Virus record (IMG/VR): IMGVR_UViG_3300042304_001206
Span: 1 to 59,996 of that record
From: a virus
Length of the DNA: 59,996 bases
Strand: one strand, 5' to 3'
The position numbers were made by a program, and so were the translations under genes. How positions within the stretch are numbered: position 1 is the first letter of the stretch; every line of letters begins with the position of its first letter. The notes below the pieces were generated by a model. That model was not told the origin of the DNA. It searched no databases and worked only from the letters and a program-made list of their open reading frames with translations. Below, piece by piece: positions 1-10,328 of the stretch.

Positions 1-805
1 TTGGTACGTTTGTTGGTACGTTAGTAGGTAAAGGTGTATCAGTTGGTACGTTAGTAGGTAAAGGTGTATCAGTTGGTACGTTAGTAGGTAAAGGTGTATC
101 AGTTGGTACGTTAGTAGGTAAAGGTGTTGCCGGTAAAGGTGTTACTGTTGGTGTTGCTGTAGGTTCTGCTGTTGGTTCCGCTGTAGCTGGTAATGGTGTT
201 GCTGTAGGTTCCGCTGTTGGTATATTTGTTGGTAATGGTGTATCTGTTGGTACCGGTGTTGCCGGTATTGGTGTACTAGTTGGAATATTAGTCGGCTCTA
301 TTGTTGGTTCTGGTGTACTAGTTGGTACATCTGTTGGTACCGGTGTTGCCGGTATTGGTGTACTAGTTGGTACGTTAGTTGGTAATGGTGTATCAGTTGG
401 TACCGCTGTTGGTATATTTGTTGGTTCCGGTGTTGCTGTAGGTACTTGTGTTGGAATATCTGTCGGTGTTGGTGTATCTGTTGGTACAGGTGTTGGTATA
501 TCTGTAGGTAATGGTGTATCTGTTGGTACAGGTGTTGGTATATCTGTAGGTAATGGTGTTGGTGTGGCGGTTGCAACAATTACCGTTGGTGTCGGTGTTG
601 CGGTTGCACAAGGTATACTGAAAGTACATGTTTGACTAAAACCAGTAAAGTATAATGAGTAATCTCCCAAATAGTTATCACTAATATAATTGTATGGAAT
701 AACATGTGAACCTAAATTGATCGTTCCTCCACTACAGGGTGAAAATGTAATTGTAGCAGTTTCACCACTATAATTTGTTGTTAATATCTGAACCGTTATT
801 GACAT
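1..805 (-). CDS. Pro/Thr-repeat virion surface protein, C-terminus beyond window edge
   Basis: The frame is open from an ATG at 805 to the left edge with no stop, so at least 268 residues are seen and the C-terminus is missing. The first ~75 residues form a small domain (starts [10 protein letters not shown]; two Cys, in SPCSGG and QTCTF). The rest is a long Pro/Thr stalk of units such as [12 protein letters not shown] and PIPATPVPT. The last visible part is encoded by an almost perfect 30-nt tandem repeat. Similar stalks occur in five other genes of this window, all among virion genes, so I infer a tail-associated adhesin or stalk. It starts 12 nt after the upstream Pro/Thr gene, so the two are probably co-transcribed. 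The exact function is unknown. Confidence 0.75.
   Translation of the reverse strand, partial: MSITVQILTTNYSGETATITFSPCSGGTINLGSHVIPYNYISDNYLGDYSLYFTGFSQTCTFSIPCATATPTPTVIVATATPTPLPTDIPTPVPTDTPLPTDIPTPVPTDTPTPTDIPTQVPTATPEPTNIPTAVPTDTPLPTNVPTSTPIPATPVPTDVPTSTPEPTIEPTNIPTSTPIPATPVPTDTPLPTNIPTAEPTATPLPATAEPTAEPTATPTVTPLPATPLPTNVPTDTPLPTNVPTDTPLPTNVPTDTPLPTNVPTNVP
13..126. repeat. 30-nt tandem repeat encoding [10 protein letters not shown] units
   Basis: The unit beginning ttggtacgttagtaggtaaa starts at 13, 43, 73 and 103, giving almost four copies with essentially no differences. It lies inside the partial Pro/Thr gene and encodes a 10-residue unit on the minus strand. Such repeats are expected to change copy number by slippage or recombination. 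Confidence 0.9.
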
Positions 806-817
806 TTTATTTTTATA

Positions 818-1300
818 TTAAATTGTTGTTATTTCGTAATTTATATCACATGTTGTATCAAATGGTATTATAATATATGTAATGTCACAAGTCATATCAA
901 ATGGTACTACATTATATGTAATATCACAAGATGGTACGGATGGTGTTGGTGTTGGTGTACTAGTTGATACTGATGTTGGTTGTGGTGTACTTGTTGCCGG
1001 TAATGGTGTAGTGGTACTAGTTGGTTGTGGTGTAGGAGTACTTGTTGCCGGTAATGGTGTTTCTGTACTAGTAGGTTGTGGTGTTGGGGTATCGGTTGGA
1101 TTAGGAGTTGGTGTACTTGTTGCCGGTAATGGTGTTTCTGTATTTGTTGGTGTAGGTGTTGGTGTTTCTGTTGCCGGTAATGGTGTAGGAGTAGGTGTAT
1201 TTGTTACAACATTAGTTGGTGCGGGTGTTGGAGTTGGTGTAAACGTTCCATTGTGAATATTTGGGACTATTTTTAGTCCTCCTGTAAATTGTATTCCCAT
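818..1300 (-). CDS. small Pro/Thr-linker virion protein with C-terminal CDITY repeats
   Basis: A 160-residue protein. It has a short N-terminal segment ([18 protein letters not shown]), then about 85 residues of TPTPTP and [10 protein letters not shown] linker, then three tandem short Cys repeats at the C-terminus ([36 protein letters not shown]). The Cys repeats resemble in style the seven CNFNVDV-type repeats of the 1787-residue protein at 39987-45350. A TATTTATA element lies 7 nt upstream of the ATG and a terminator separates it from the preceding fibre gene, so it probably starts its own late transcript. Virion surface role is inferred from composition and position; there is no recognised enzymatic domain. 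Confidence 0.75.
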   Translation of the reverse strand: MGIQFTGGLKIVPNIHNGTFTPTPTPAPTNVVTNTPTPTPLPATETPTPTPTNTETPLPATSTPTPNPTDTPTPQPTSTETPLPATSTPTPQPTSTTTPLPATSTPQPTSVSTSTPTPTPSVPSCDITYNVVPFDMTCDITYIIIPFDTTCDINYEITTI

Positions 1301-1307
1301 AGTACTC

Positions 1308-1315
1308 TATAAATA
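1308..1315 (-). promoter_or_regulatory. TATTTATA element, candidate late promoter
   Basis: Exact TATTTATA on the coding strand, 7 nt before the ATG at 1300 and downstream of a terminator. It is one of a set of such sites in front of virion genes. Confidence 0.55.
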
Positions 1316-1335
1316 GTTTAATTTCTTAATAAGAT

Positions 1336-1369
1336 AAAAAAAAAGGAAGATTTTTTAGGTCTTCCTTTT
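1336..1369 (-). terminator. Rho-independent terminator after collagen-like fibre gene
   Basis: A 10-bp perfect stem (AAAAGGAAGA with TCTTCCTTTT, arms 1360-1369 and 1341-1350, 9-nt loop) is followed on the minus strand by further T residues. It lies 19 nt after the stop of the 1203-residue fibre gene. Confidence 0.85.
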
Positions 1370-1387
1370 AATTTTTGTTACGTTTTT

Positions 1388-4300
1388 TTAGAACGTTCCA
1401 CCGTCTATTGTATTTGTGAATGTTAAACTACCATCTGAGGTTTTATAACCTAATATTGTAGTCACCACATCACTTGTATCTGTTGTCGGTACTTCACCAA
1501 ATATGTCGTTAGCATTTTTAAATGTAACATTTGATCTTGTACTACTTATCAAGTCATTACCGTTAGTTGATACTTTTAATGTACCTGCTACCACTGTGTT
1601 TCCTGATACCGATTCAACTGTGAATTTATCTGTATTGAATTGTAATGTTGTTCCACTATATTTCAATAAACTATCACCGATTGTGTTGTCAGAAGATGCA
1701 ATTGGGAATGTTCCACTTGTTAAACTTGTTTCACTTCCTAATGTTCCTGCGGTCGTTCCAATTACTTTACTTGAATTGTTAGAACCATCAACTGTTAACC
1801 AATCATTATTTACTGAGTCCCATAGTAAAGAACCTGATTGTCCTATTGAACCTGAATCATATCCACTAATACCTGCGTATCTTTGGAATGGTGAGTAAGC
1901 ATTTACTAAGATAATATTATCACCTAATTCAACTGTATTTGATTGAATACTTACGTTTGTTGATGAACCTAATACTTGTAAGTTTCCTGATACAAATAAA
2001 TTACCACCTAACATTGTTGCTGAACCTGAACTTACTGTTAATGAACCTGTAATTGATGTGTTAGCATTTACTTGTAGACCTGCTGCAGTTACCGATGCTG
2101 TTACCGCACCACTTGCAATCTTATCTAATTGTAATCCTGTTACACCACTTGCTGGTATATTATAAAGTCCCGCACCATCACCAATGAACGAACCTGTGAA
2201 TACAGAAGAAGTTACTGGTTGGTTAAATTTAACACTTAAGTTTGTTTCCCAAACTGATCCTGTTAAAGCGAATATACTGTCTCCTGAAGATCCTGATGTT
2301 CCTGATGAACCTGAAGAACCTGAAGAACCTGCTGATCCTGATGAACCACTAGATCCTGAAGTTCCTGCTGTTCCTGAACTACCTGATGTACCGCTTGAAC
2401 CACTTGTACCTGATGAACCATTACTACCTGAAGAACCTGATGTTCCCGCTGTTCCTGAAGAACCGCTAGATCCTGAAGTTCCTGATGAACCTGAAGAACC
2501 ACTAGTTCCTGATGAACCATTACTACCTGATGTTCCGTCAGATCCTGAAGATCCTGAAGTTCCTGATGAACCACTAGATCCTGAAGATCCTGAAGAACCA
2601 CTAGATCCTGAAGTTCCTGCAGTTCCTGATGTACCACTAGATCCTGATGAACCTGAAGTTCCTGAAGATCCTGATGAACCTGAAGAACCGCTAGAACCAC
2701 TTGTTCCTGCTGTTCCTGAAGAACCGCTAGATCCTGAAGTTCCTGATGAACCTGAAGATCCACTTGTTCCTGATGAACCATTACTACCTGATGTTCCGTC
2801 AGATCCTGAAGATCCTGAAGTTCCTGATGAACCTGCTGTACCTGAAGAACCGCTAGATCCTGATGAACCATTACTACCTGATGTTCCTGATGTACCTGAA
2901 GAACCATTACTACCACTTGTTCCTGATGTTCCGTCTGATCCTGAAGAACCTGATGTACCTGAAGTACCTGCTGTTCCTGAAGAACCTGATGTACCTGCTG
3001 AACCTGATGAACCTGATGAACCTGATGTACCCGCTGATCCTGAAGATCCTGAAGTTCCACCTGATCCACTTGTTCCTGATGAACCATTACCACCAATAGT
3101 AGCAATTACTGTACCTGTTTGTGCTTCATTAAAGTATACTTTTAAGTTATTACTATCAATAACTTCAATTTCTGTTGGTATAACAACTTTATCTGAACCG
3201 TCAAACACATTAATTGCAGGATATTTGTATCCTAAATTGTGGTTGAATGACCATGTTGTCGATGCTGAACCAATTACTAACGTTTTAGTTTGACCTGAAA
3301 CAATAACCGCGTTTTCAGCGTATATTGCGTAAGACGATGTTCCTGCGAATTGAGAATTAGAACCTGAAACATATGTGTTGAACGCTGTTTCATCTAATTT
3401 ACCCGTTCCAACTGTTACACCGTTCAACATTAATGAACCTGTGATGTTAACGGAACCTGTGAATGAATGTACATCGTCTTGTGTGTCACCAAATTTGGTT
3501 GAACCTGATTGATAAAGAACTGAAGATGATACTAATGTAATGTTTAATTCTTTCGCTGTAAGTGTACCATCAATAAATGTATCTCCATTTACTCTGAATG
3601 TTCCGTCAGATGCGATAGATGCACTTACTGAACCACTTACAATTTTATTTAATTCTAATCCTGTTACACCCGAAGCTGGAATGTTATATAAACCTGCACC
3701 GTTTCCAACAAATGAAGACGATACCACTGAAGCGGTTACCGCTCCAACAACTCTTACTGGATTTGTTGTTGACCATATTGAACCTGTTAATGCAAATAAA
3801 CTATCTCCTGAAGTACCATCACTACCTGAAGAACCACTTGTTCCTGAAGAACCACTAGATCCTGAAGTACCTGCCGTTCCTGATGAACCACTAGATCCTG
3901 AAGTTCCTGAAGATCCTGAAGTACCACTAGATCCGTTAGATCCTGATGAACCACTTGTTCCTGCAGTTCCCGATGTACCCGCCGATCCTGATGATCCTGA
4001 TGAACCATCACTACCACTAGATCCTGATGTACCTGCTGTTCCTGAAGATCCTGAAGATCCTGAAGTACCACTAGATCCGTTAGAACCTGAAGAACCACTT
4101 GTTCCTGCTGTTCCTGATGAACCACTAGATCCTGATGTTCCTGATGAACCACTAGATCCTGATGTTCCTGTTGATCCTGAAGAACCATCACTACCACTAG
4201 ATCCTGATGTACCTGCTGTTCCTGAAGATCCTGAAGATCCTGAAGTACCACTAGATCCGTTAGACCCACTAGAACCTGATGAACCATCACTACCACTTGT

Positions 4301-4999
4301 TCCTGATGTACCTGCAGTTCCTGAAGATCCTGAAGATCCTGAAGTTCCTGATGAACCGTTAGACCCACTAGAACCTGATGAACCTGAAGTTCCCGCAGTT
4401 CCTGAAGAACCACTAGATCCTGATGTACCCGCAGATCCTGATGAACCTGAAGAACCACTAGATCCTGAAGTACCAGCTGTTCCTGATGAACCACTAGATC
4501 CTGATGAACCTGAAGTTCCTGAACTATTTGATGTATATTCAGAACCGTTTATAAATAAACTTCCTGTAACATTAATTGAACCACTAACGTTAACTTGACT
4601 ACCAAACGTTGCTGTTGTACCTGTTAAATTAGTAATTGTAACACCACTGATAGTATTACCTTCAATGTTACCAACCAAATTCATGGTTGTATTACCAGCA
4701 ATACCGGTGTCTAATATATATAATTTCTTTTCGGCAGTAGCGTAGAATGGTACACCATCTAAACCTGAACCATATGTACCAGCAGCAATTGATGGTGCGT
4801 TTGCTCCTTGATAAATCTTGGATGCTGCCCTAAATGCTCCTGCAACTCCTTCATCCGATAATTCCGGAGAACCAATAAATATAAAAGGTCCTTGTAAATT
4901 ACCAATCGAACCGGTTGCGATGATTAATTCACCGTTTCTTGCCGTTGTGTTTTTGAGGGTTGATATCGAACCCCTCCTGTGTTTAATGATTTGTGCCAT
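1388..4999 (-). CDS. collagen-like tail fibre protein (1203 aa)
   Basis: Residues 1-~165 form a non-repetitive N-terminal head (starts MAQIIKHRRGSISTLKN) likely to attach to the virion. Two long blocks of Gly-x-y triplets follow, mostly GSS, GTS, GSD, GSN and GTA. They are separated by a globular block with LYNIPASGVTGLELNK and TKFGDTQDDVHSF segments, and the protein ends in a ~240-residue globular tail. Gly-x-y repeats of this kind form collagen-like trimeric rods in phage fibres. A ~90-residue block (SYAIYAENAVIV...IATIGGNG) is almost identical to one in the neighbouring 1742-residue fibre. A TATTTATA site lies 21 nt upstream. Fibre assignment is from repeats and context; the receptor is unknown. 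Confidence 0.85.
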   Translation of the reverse strand: MAQIIKHRRGSISTLKNTTARNGELIIATGSIGNLQGPFIFIGSPELSDEGVAGAFRAASKIYQGANAPSIAAGTYGSGLDGVPFYATAEKKLYILDTGIAGNTTMNLVGNIEGNTISGVTITNLTGTTATFGSQVNVSGSINVTGSLFINGSEYTSNSSGTSGSSGSSGSSGTAGTSGSSGSSGSSGSAGTSGSSGSSGTAGTSGSSGSSGSNGSSGTSGSSGSSGTAGTSGTSGSDGSSGSSGSNGSSGTSGSSGSSGTAGTSGSSGSDGSSGSTGTSGSSGSSGTSGSSGSSGTAGTSGSSGSNGSSGTSGSSGSSGTAGTSGSSGSDGSSGSSGSAGTSGTAGTSGSSGSNGSSGTSGSSGTSGSSGSSGTAGTSGSSGSSGTSGSSGSDGTSGDSLFALTGSIWSTTNPVRVVGAVTASVVSSSFVGNGAGLYNIPASGVTGLELNKIVSGSVSASIASDGTFRVNGDTFIDGTLTAKELNITLVSSSVLYQSGSTKFGDTQDDVHSFTGSVNITGSLMLNGVTVGTGKLDETAFNTYVSGSNSQFAGTSSYAIYAENAVIVSGQTKTLVIGSASTTWSFNHNLGYKYPAINVFDGSDKVVIPTEIEVIDSNNLKVYFNEAQTGTVIATIGGNGSSGTSGSGGTSGSSGSAGTSGSSGSSGSAGTSGSSGTAGTSGTSGSSGSDGTSGTSGSNGSSGTSGTSGSNGSSGSSGSSGTAGSSGTSGSSGSDGTSGSNGSSGTSGSSGSSGTSGSSGSSGTAGTSGSSGSSGSSGSSGTSGSSGSSGTSGTAGTSGSSGSSGSSGSSGSSGTSGSSGSDGTSGSNGSSGTSGSSGSSGTSGSSGSSGTAGTSGSSGSNGSSGTSGSSGTSGSSGTAGTSGSSGSSGSAGSSGSSGSSGTSGSSGDSIFALTGSVWETNLSVKFNQPVTSSVFTGSFIGDGAGLYNIPASGVTGLQLDKIASGAVTASVTAAGLQVNANTSITGSLTVSSGSATMLGGNLFVSGNLQVLGSSTNVSIQSNTVELGDNIILVNAYSPFQRYAGISGYDSGSIGQSGSLLWDSVNNDWLTVDGSNNSSKVIGTTAGTLGSETSLTSGTFPIASSDNTIGDSLLKYSGTTLQFNTDKFTVESVSGNTVVAGTLKVSTNGNDLISSTRSNVTFKNANDIFGEVPTTDTSDVVTTILGYKTSDGSLTFTNTIDGGTF

Positions 5000-5020
5000 C
5001 TACTTTGTGTTTGTTTAGTT

Positions 5021-5028
5021 TATAAATA
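5021..5028 (-). promoter_or_regulatory. TATTTATA element, candidate late promoter
   Basis: Exact TATTTATA on the coding strand, 21 nt before the ATG at 4999, in the 98-nt gap between two fibre genes. No convincing terminator hairpin was seen in that gap. Confidence 0.55.
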
Positions 5029-5097
5029 CTTAATTTTTACCAATCTTCGAGTTATTTCTATCTATTTGTAATATATTTTTATTATTAATTTGTTTTT

Positions 5098-8000
5098 TTA
5101 AAAACCACCTAAATCCAATACAATATTATTTTGTTCTTGTGTTATTACGTTTTGTCCTCCCATTGATATTGAAGCAGAGATAATTTGTGATTGAATTTGA
5201 GCTTGCATCATTGCCATTGCACCTGATATAATAAGTGATTCTCTTAATGGATCAGTTGATGTTAATGTTGTTGTTCCACGTACTGTTAAATCTCCATCAA
5301 TAATAACTGAACCTGTTGTACGTAATGAACCTGTAAAATCATGTTTATCATCTAATGTATCACCGAACTTTGTTGACCCTGATTGATAAAGTATTGAAGA
5401 TGTTACATAATCAATACGTAATTCTTTTGCTGTGATTGTACCATCAATTACTACATCTGTATTAACTTTTAATTTTCCATCAGCTAATGATGCACTTACA
5501 CTACCACTAACAATTCTATCTAAGTTAAGTCCTGTAATTCCTGATGATGGGATATTATATAATCCTGCACCATCACCTGTAAATGAACCGCTAATTGTTC
5601 CGTTATTTACAGTTAAATCACCTGTGTTAATTTCTAAATCACTATTTGTTAAATCAACAAGACCATTGAAAACATGTAAATTAGATCCACTTGTTAAATA
5701 CAATGATGAACTGTCGGTCATTATTGTATTACTATCGGTAATTCCTAATTGAGATGTAATATTTAACGATCCCGTTATTTCTACATCATTTGTTGTCGTC
5801 CATGTGCCAGGTGTTGTTTCGGCAAATAAACTATCTCCGCTAGATCCTGATGTTCCACTTGTTCCCGATGTTCCACTTGTTCCTGATGTACCTGCAGTTC
5901 CTGATGAACCTGAAGTTCCGCTTGTTCCAGCCGAACCCGATGAACCACTAGTACCTGATGAACCATTACCACCGACAGTAGCAATTACTGTACCTGTTTG
6001 AGCCTCGTTAAAATATACTTTTAAGTTATTACTATCAATAACTTCAATCTCTGTTGGGATTACTACTTTATCACTTGCATCAAATACGTTAATTGCAGGA
6101 TATTTGTATCCTAAATTGTGATTGAATGACCATGTTGTTGAAGCTGAGGATACATTTAATGTTTTAGTTTGACCTGAAACAATAACTGCGTTTTCTGCAT
6201 ATATCGCGTATGATGATGTTCCTGCAAATTGTGATGTATTTGAACCTGTATATGTGTTAAACGCCGATTCATCTAATTTACCGGTACCAATTGCTTGTCC
6301 GTTTAATGTTATTGAACCTGTTATATTAACTGAACCCGTAAAATTATGTGTATCGTCTAAAGTATCTCCGAATTTGGTGGAACCTGATGTATATAAAACT
6401 GAAGAGGTTACATAATCAATGTGTAATTCTTTCGCGGTCAAAATACCATCAACATATAATGATCCTGTAATTGATGTATTGGTGTTAATATGTAAACCAT
6501 CTAAATCAATAGATGCTGTATTACTACCACTACTAATTAAATTTAATTGTAAACCTGTAACTCCTGATGCTGGTATGTTAATTAAATTACTACCATCACC
6601 ATAAATGTAAGCTCCACTTATTATTCCACCGTCAACATATATGTTTGAACCACTCGTCATGTATAATGACGAACTATCTGTCATTATAATATTAGCATCA
6701 ACAACTCCTAATTGGGAAGTTATTGATAATGATCCAGTAATTTCTACGTCATTTGTTGTTGCCCAAACGCTACCCGTTAGAGCAAATAAACTATCCCCTG
6801 AAGTACCATCCGAACCTGAAGAACCCGATGTACCTGAAGTACCACTTGTACCTGAAGTTCCGTCTGAACCACTAGTTCCTGAAGTACCACTTGTACCATC
6901 AGAACCACTAGATCCTGAAGTACCACTTGTACCATCGCTACCTGAAGAACCTGATGTACCCGCACTACCACTTGTACCTGACGTACCATCACTACCTGAA
7001 GTACCCGCAGTTCCTGAAGAACCATCTGAACCCGATGTACCCGCAGTTCCTGAAGAACCACTAGTTCCTGATGAACCGTCTGAACCTGAAGTACCACTAG
7101 ATCCGTTTGATCCTGATGAACCACTAGTTCCTGATGAACCATCTGTACCGTCAACACCTGATATACCCGAAGTACCATCACTACCTGAAGAACCGCTAGT
7201 ACCACTAGATCCGTTCGAACCTGAAGAACCACTAGTTCCTGATGTACCATCAGAACCACTAGATCCTGAAGTACCTGAAGATCCTGATGTACCATCACTA
7301 CCACTAGAACCTGAAGATCCATCTGAACCACTTGAACCTGAAGATCCTGAAGAACCTGAAGAACCATCCGATCCACTAGATCCTGAAGAACCTGAAGATC
7401 CTGATGTACCATCACTACCACTAGATCCTGATGAACCTGATGTACCATCACTACCACTTGTTCCGGATGTCATTGCTGAGAAAGAAACTCCGTCTATTGA
7501 AAGACTACCACTTACAATATTAACTGATCCTGATATAAAAACCGAACCCGTAAACTCGTGTGTGTCGTCCGATGTATTACCAAATTTATTTGAACCTGAT
7601 GTGTAAAGAACTGATGACGTTACATAATTAATATTTAATTGTTTTGCGGTTAATATACCATCAATATACGTGTCTCCATTAACCCTGAATGTTCCATCGG
7701 ATTGAATAGACGCACTTACCGAACCACTTACTATTTGATTTAGTGCTAAATTTGTTACACCACTTGCCGGTATATTATATAATCCCGCACCATCACCAAA
7801 GAAAGCTGCAGTAACAAAACCACCATTTTCAACAATGATATTACTACCACTTGTTAATATAAGTGATGAACTGTCAGTTAAAAATAAACTTGAATCAAAT
7901 ACACCTGAACCGTTGGATACTATTAATGAACCCGTAATAGATGTGTTGGTGTTAATATTAAATCCATCTAAACTAACCGAAGCCGTATTACTACCACTTG

Positions 8001-10326
8001 TAATTTTATTTAATTCTAATCCTGTTACACCTGAAGCTGGAATATTATATAATCCCGCACCATCACCAAAGAAGGCGGCAGTAATGTAACCACCATTTTC
8101 TATAATGATATTACTACCACTATTTAAAACCATTGAACTACTATCAGTCAAATACAAGAAAGAATTAACCGCATTAGTACCTTGACTAACAGTTAATGAA
8201 CCTGTAATAGATGTATCAGTATTAATATTAAATCCATCTAAATTAATTGAAGCAGTATTACTACCACTTGTGATTTGATTTAACTGTAAACCTGTTACTC
8301 CTGATGCTGGAATATTAATTAAGTTTGAACCGTCTCCGTAGATATAGGCTCCACTTATTATTCCTCCATCTACATATATGTTTGAACCACTAGTAAGATA
8401 AAGCGATGAACTATCCGTCATTATGATATTACTATCTGTAATACCTAATTGAGAAGTTATACTTAAACTACCTGTAATTTCAATATCATTTGTTGTTGCC
8501 CATACTGAACCAGTAAGTGCAAATAAACTATCCCCTGAAGAACCATCTGATCCACTTGAACCTGAAGATCCTGATGTACCATCACTACCACTAGAACCTG
8601 AAGAACCATCCGATCCACTAGAACCTGAAGATCCTGAAGAACCTGAAGAACCATCTGAACCAGAAGAACCTGATGTACCATCACTACCACTAGAACCTGA
8701 AGAACCATCTGATCCACTTGAACCTGAAGATCCTGATGTACCATCACTACCACTTGAACCTGAAGAACCATCTGTTCCGTCAATTCCTGATATTCCTGAA
8801 GAACCTGAAGAACCATCTGAACCACTTGTACCGCTAGATCCGTTAGAACCTGATGTACCATCTGAACCACTTGTTCCTGAACTACCATTACTACCACTTG
8901 TACCATCGGAACCTGATGTTCCTGAAGTCATCGCTGAGAATGAAACTCCGTCTATTATTAAACTACCACTTGAAATATTAACTGAACCACTGATAAACAA
9001 TGAACCCGTAAACTCGTGCGTATCATCCGATGTATTACCAAATTTATTTGAACCTGATGTATAAAGAATTGAGGAACTTACATAATCAATATTTAATTGT
9101 TTTGCGGTAATAATACCATCAACATTTAACGAACCTGTAATCTGTACGTCATTTGTTGTTGCCCAAAAAGATCCTGTTTGTGCAAATAAACTATCTCCTG
9201 ATGTACCATCAGAACCACTTGTACCGCTAGATCCGTTAGAACCTGATGTACCATCAGAACCACTTGTACCTGATGTACCATCTGTTCCGTCAACTCCACT
9301 TATACCACTAGAACCTGAAGAACCGTCTGATCCGTTAGAACCTGATGTACCATCTGAACCACTTGTACCATCAGAACCTGATGTACCATCTGAACCACTA
9401 GTTCCACTTGTTCCTGCGGTTCCCGCTGAACCTGAACCTCCACCACTTGTTTGACCACCAATTAATGAACCTGTGGTATCACTAATCTTAATGTAAATTG
9501 GTAGTGGATTTGTTGCCGGTTTTACATTCGTTACATAAGATGTATTTGATGCAGTTGCATCGTAATATAATATATCACCAATTGAAAATCCTGTTAATGT
9601 TAATCCCCCTTTGATTTCACCAAATGGTTTAACTGCCATGTTTCCATCTTCAGGTTCATTTACTGACGTAACAATACCAAAAGATTTTTCAACTTGAGTT
9701 GCGTTTGTTGTGTCAACTAATTGAAATGTTCCTGTTGAATCTAAATAAACTATTTGATTAACACTATAACCTGTATTATAAACTAAATTAGTATCGTTAT
9801 TGTTGTAATATGTTGTTGTTAAATTTCTATATTGAAATTTTGCATACATGTCATTAACAAAATAGTTAATGTCAGGTAAATAAGGTTGTAACAATTGTAA
9901 TCCACTTAATATTGGATCTCCGTCATCGGATAAATAAAATAATAATCCGTTATTACCTTCGCTAGGGGTATTAAAACCACTAAATGAAGTGTCGGATAAT
10001 ATATTATATAAACCAACATCTTTTAAAACAACATCAATTTCCGTTGCACTTGTTGGTGTTGATGTACTTATAATTTTATAAGATGCGCCGTTACTACTTT
10101 GACCAAACCACATTCCTTCATTTACAAAATATGCATCATACATAAATTGATTTGGTGTAATTCTATCGTCAGAAGTGAGTGTTGCGGTTACTTGTAATGT
10201 ACAATTAAATGTATATCCATATCCATGGTAAGTACTTCCAGTATTATTATAAAATGTACTAGTAGTAATACTACCAGGTTTTATATTAGCAACTAATGTA
10301 ATTGGTAATGATTCTAATCTTGCCAT
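5098..10326 (-). CDS. giant collagen-like tail fibre protein (1742 aa)
   Basis: The N-terminal ~300 residues are non-repetitive (starts MARLESLPITLVANIKPG). Several Gly-x-y blocks (GSSGSDG and GTSGSDG types) then alternate with recurring globular modules. One module type reads ITGSLSITSQLGI, TDSSSLYLTSGSNI and GDGSNLINIPASGVTGLQLN; another reads TAKQLNIDYVSSS, KFGNTSDDTHEFTGS. The module set recurs several times, so the gene grew by internal duplication. The C-terminal ~200 residues have no Gly-x-y repeat and end in a Gln-rich segment (MAMMQAQIQSQIISASISMG). It is probably a trimeric adhesive fibre. It begins 2 nt after the previous fibre gene ends, yet has its own TATTTATA site inside that gene's 3' end. 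Confidence 0.85.
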   Translation of the reverse strand: MARLESLPITLVANIKPGSITTSTFYNNTGSTYHGYGYTFNCTLQVTATLTSDDRITPNQFMYDAYFVNEGMWFGQSSNGASYKIISTSTPTSATEIDVVLKDVGLYNILSDTSFSGFNTPSEGNNGLLFYLSDDGDPILSGLQLLQPYLPDINYFVNDMYAKFQYRNLTTTYYNNNDTNLVYNTGYSVNQIVYLDSTGTFQLVDTTNATQVEKSFGIVTSVNEPEDGNMAVKPFGEIKGGLTLTGFSIGDILYYDATASNTSYVTNVKPATNPLPIYIKISDTTGSLIGGQTSGGGSGSAGTAGTSGTSGSDGTSGSDGTSGSDGTSGSNGSDGSSGSSGISGVDGTDGTSGTSGSDGTSGSNGSSGTSGSDGTSGDSLFAQTGSFWATTNDVQITGSLNVDGIITAKQLNIDYVSSSILYTSGSNKFGNTSDDTHEFTGSLFISGSVNISSGSLIIDGVSFSAMTSGTSGSDGTSGSNGSSGTSGSDGTSGSNGSSGTSGSDGSSGSSGISGIDGTDGSSGSSGSDGTSGSSGSSGSDGSSGSSGSDGTSGSSGSDGSSGSSGSSGSSGSDGSSGSSGSDGTSGSSGSSGSDGSSGDSLFALTGSVWATTNDIEITGSLSITSQLGITDSNIIMTDSSSLYLTSGSNIYVDGGIISGAYIYGDGSNLINIPASGVTGLQLNQITSGSNTASINLDGFNINTDTSITGSLTVSQGTNAVNSFLYLTDSSSMVLNSGSNIIIENGGYITAAFFGDGAGLYNIPASGVTGLELNKITSGSNTASVSLDGFNINTNTSITGSLIVSNGSGVFDSSLFLTDSSSLILTSGSNIIVENGGFVTAAFFGDGAGLYNIPASGVTNLALNQIVSGSVSASIQSDGTFRVNGDTYIDGILTAKQLNINYVTSSVLYTSGSNKFGNTSDDTHEFTGSVFISGSVNIVSGSLSIDGVSFSAMTSGTSGSDGTSGSSGSSGSDGTSGSSGSSGSSGSDGSSGSSGSSGSSGSDGSSGSSGSDGTSGSSGTSGSSGSDGTSGTSGSSGSNGSSGTSGSSGSDGTSGISGVDGTDGSSGTSGSSGSNGSSGTSGSDGSSGTSGSSGTAGTSGSDGSSGTAGTSGSDGTSGTSGSAGTSGSSGSDGTSGTSGSSGSDGTSGTSGTSGSDGTSGTSGTSGTSGSSGSDGTSGDSLFALTGSVWATTNDVEITGSLSITSQLGVVDANIIMTDSSSLYMTSGSNIYVDGGIISGAYIYGDGSNLINIPASGVTGLQLNLISSGSNTASIDLDGLHINTNTSITGSLYVDGILTAKELHIDYVTSSVLYTSGSTKFGDTLDDTHNFTGSVNITGSITLNGQAIGTGKLDESAFNTYTGSNTSQFAGTSSYAIYAENAVIVSGQTKTLNVSSASTTWSFNHNLGYKYPAINVFDASDKVVIPTEIEVIDSNNLKVYFNEAQTGTVIATVGGNGSSGTSGSSGSAGTSGTSGSSGTAGTSGTSGTSGTSGTSGSSGDSLFAETTPGTWTTTNDVEITGSLNITSQLGITDSNTIMTDSSSLYLTSGSNLHVFNGLVDLTNSDLEINTGDLTVNNGTISGSFTGDGAGLYNIPSSGITGLNLDRIVSGSVSASLADGKLKVNTDVVIDGTITAKELRIDYVTSSILYQSGSTKFGDTLDDKHDFTGSLRTTGSVIIDGDLTVRGTTTLTSTDPLRESLIISGAMAMMQAQIQSQIISASISMGGQNVITQEQNNIVLDLGGF

Positions 10327-10328
10327 TT

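Noticed and set aside
1-805. Regular short repeats reminiscent of a CRISPR array
   Set aside because: Units are contiguous in-frame codons without unique spacers, and no cas genes are present.
882-1256. Plus-strand open frame rich in Gly-Val (VGVGVGVLV...)
   Set aside because: Antisense shadow of the TPTPTP-coding repeats; same for the Gly-Val frames around 41080-42141 on the plus strand.
2184-4598. Long plus-strand frames rich in Pro/Glu/Asp (PEEPDVPEVP type), also at 6641-7606 and 10366-11361
   Set aside because: Reverse complement of Gly-Ser-Ser/Gly-Thr-Ser codons; repeat coding gives open frames on both strands. The minus-strand frames span whole genes with unique globular domains.
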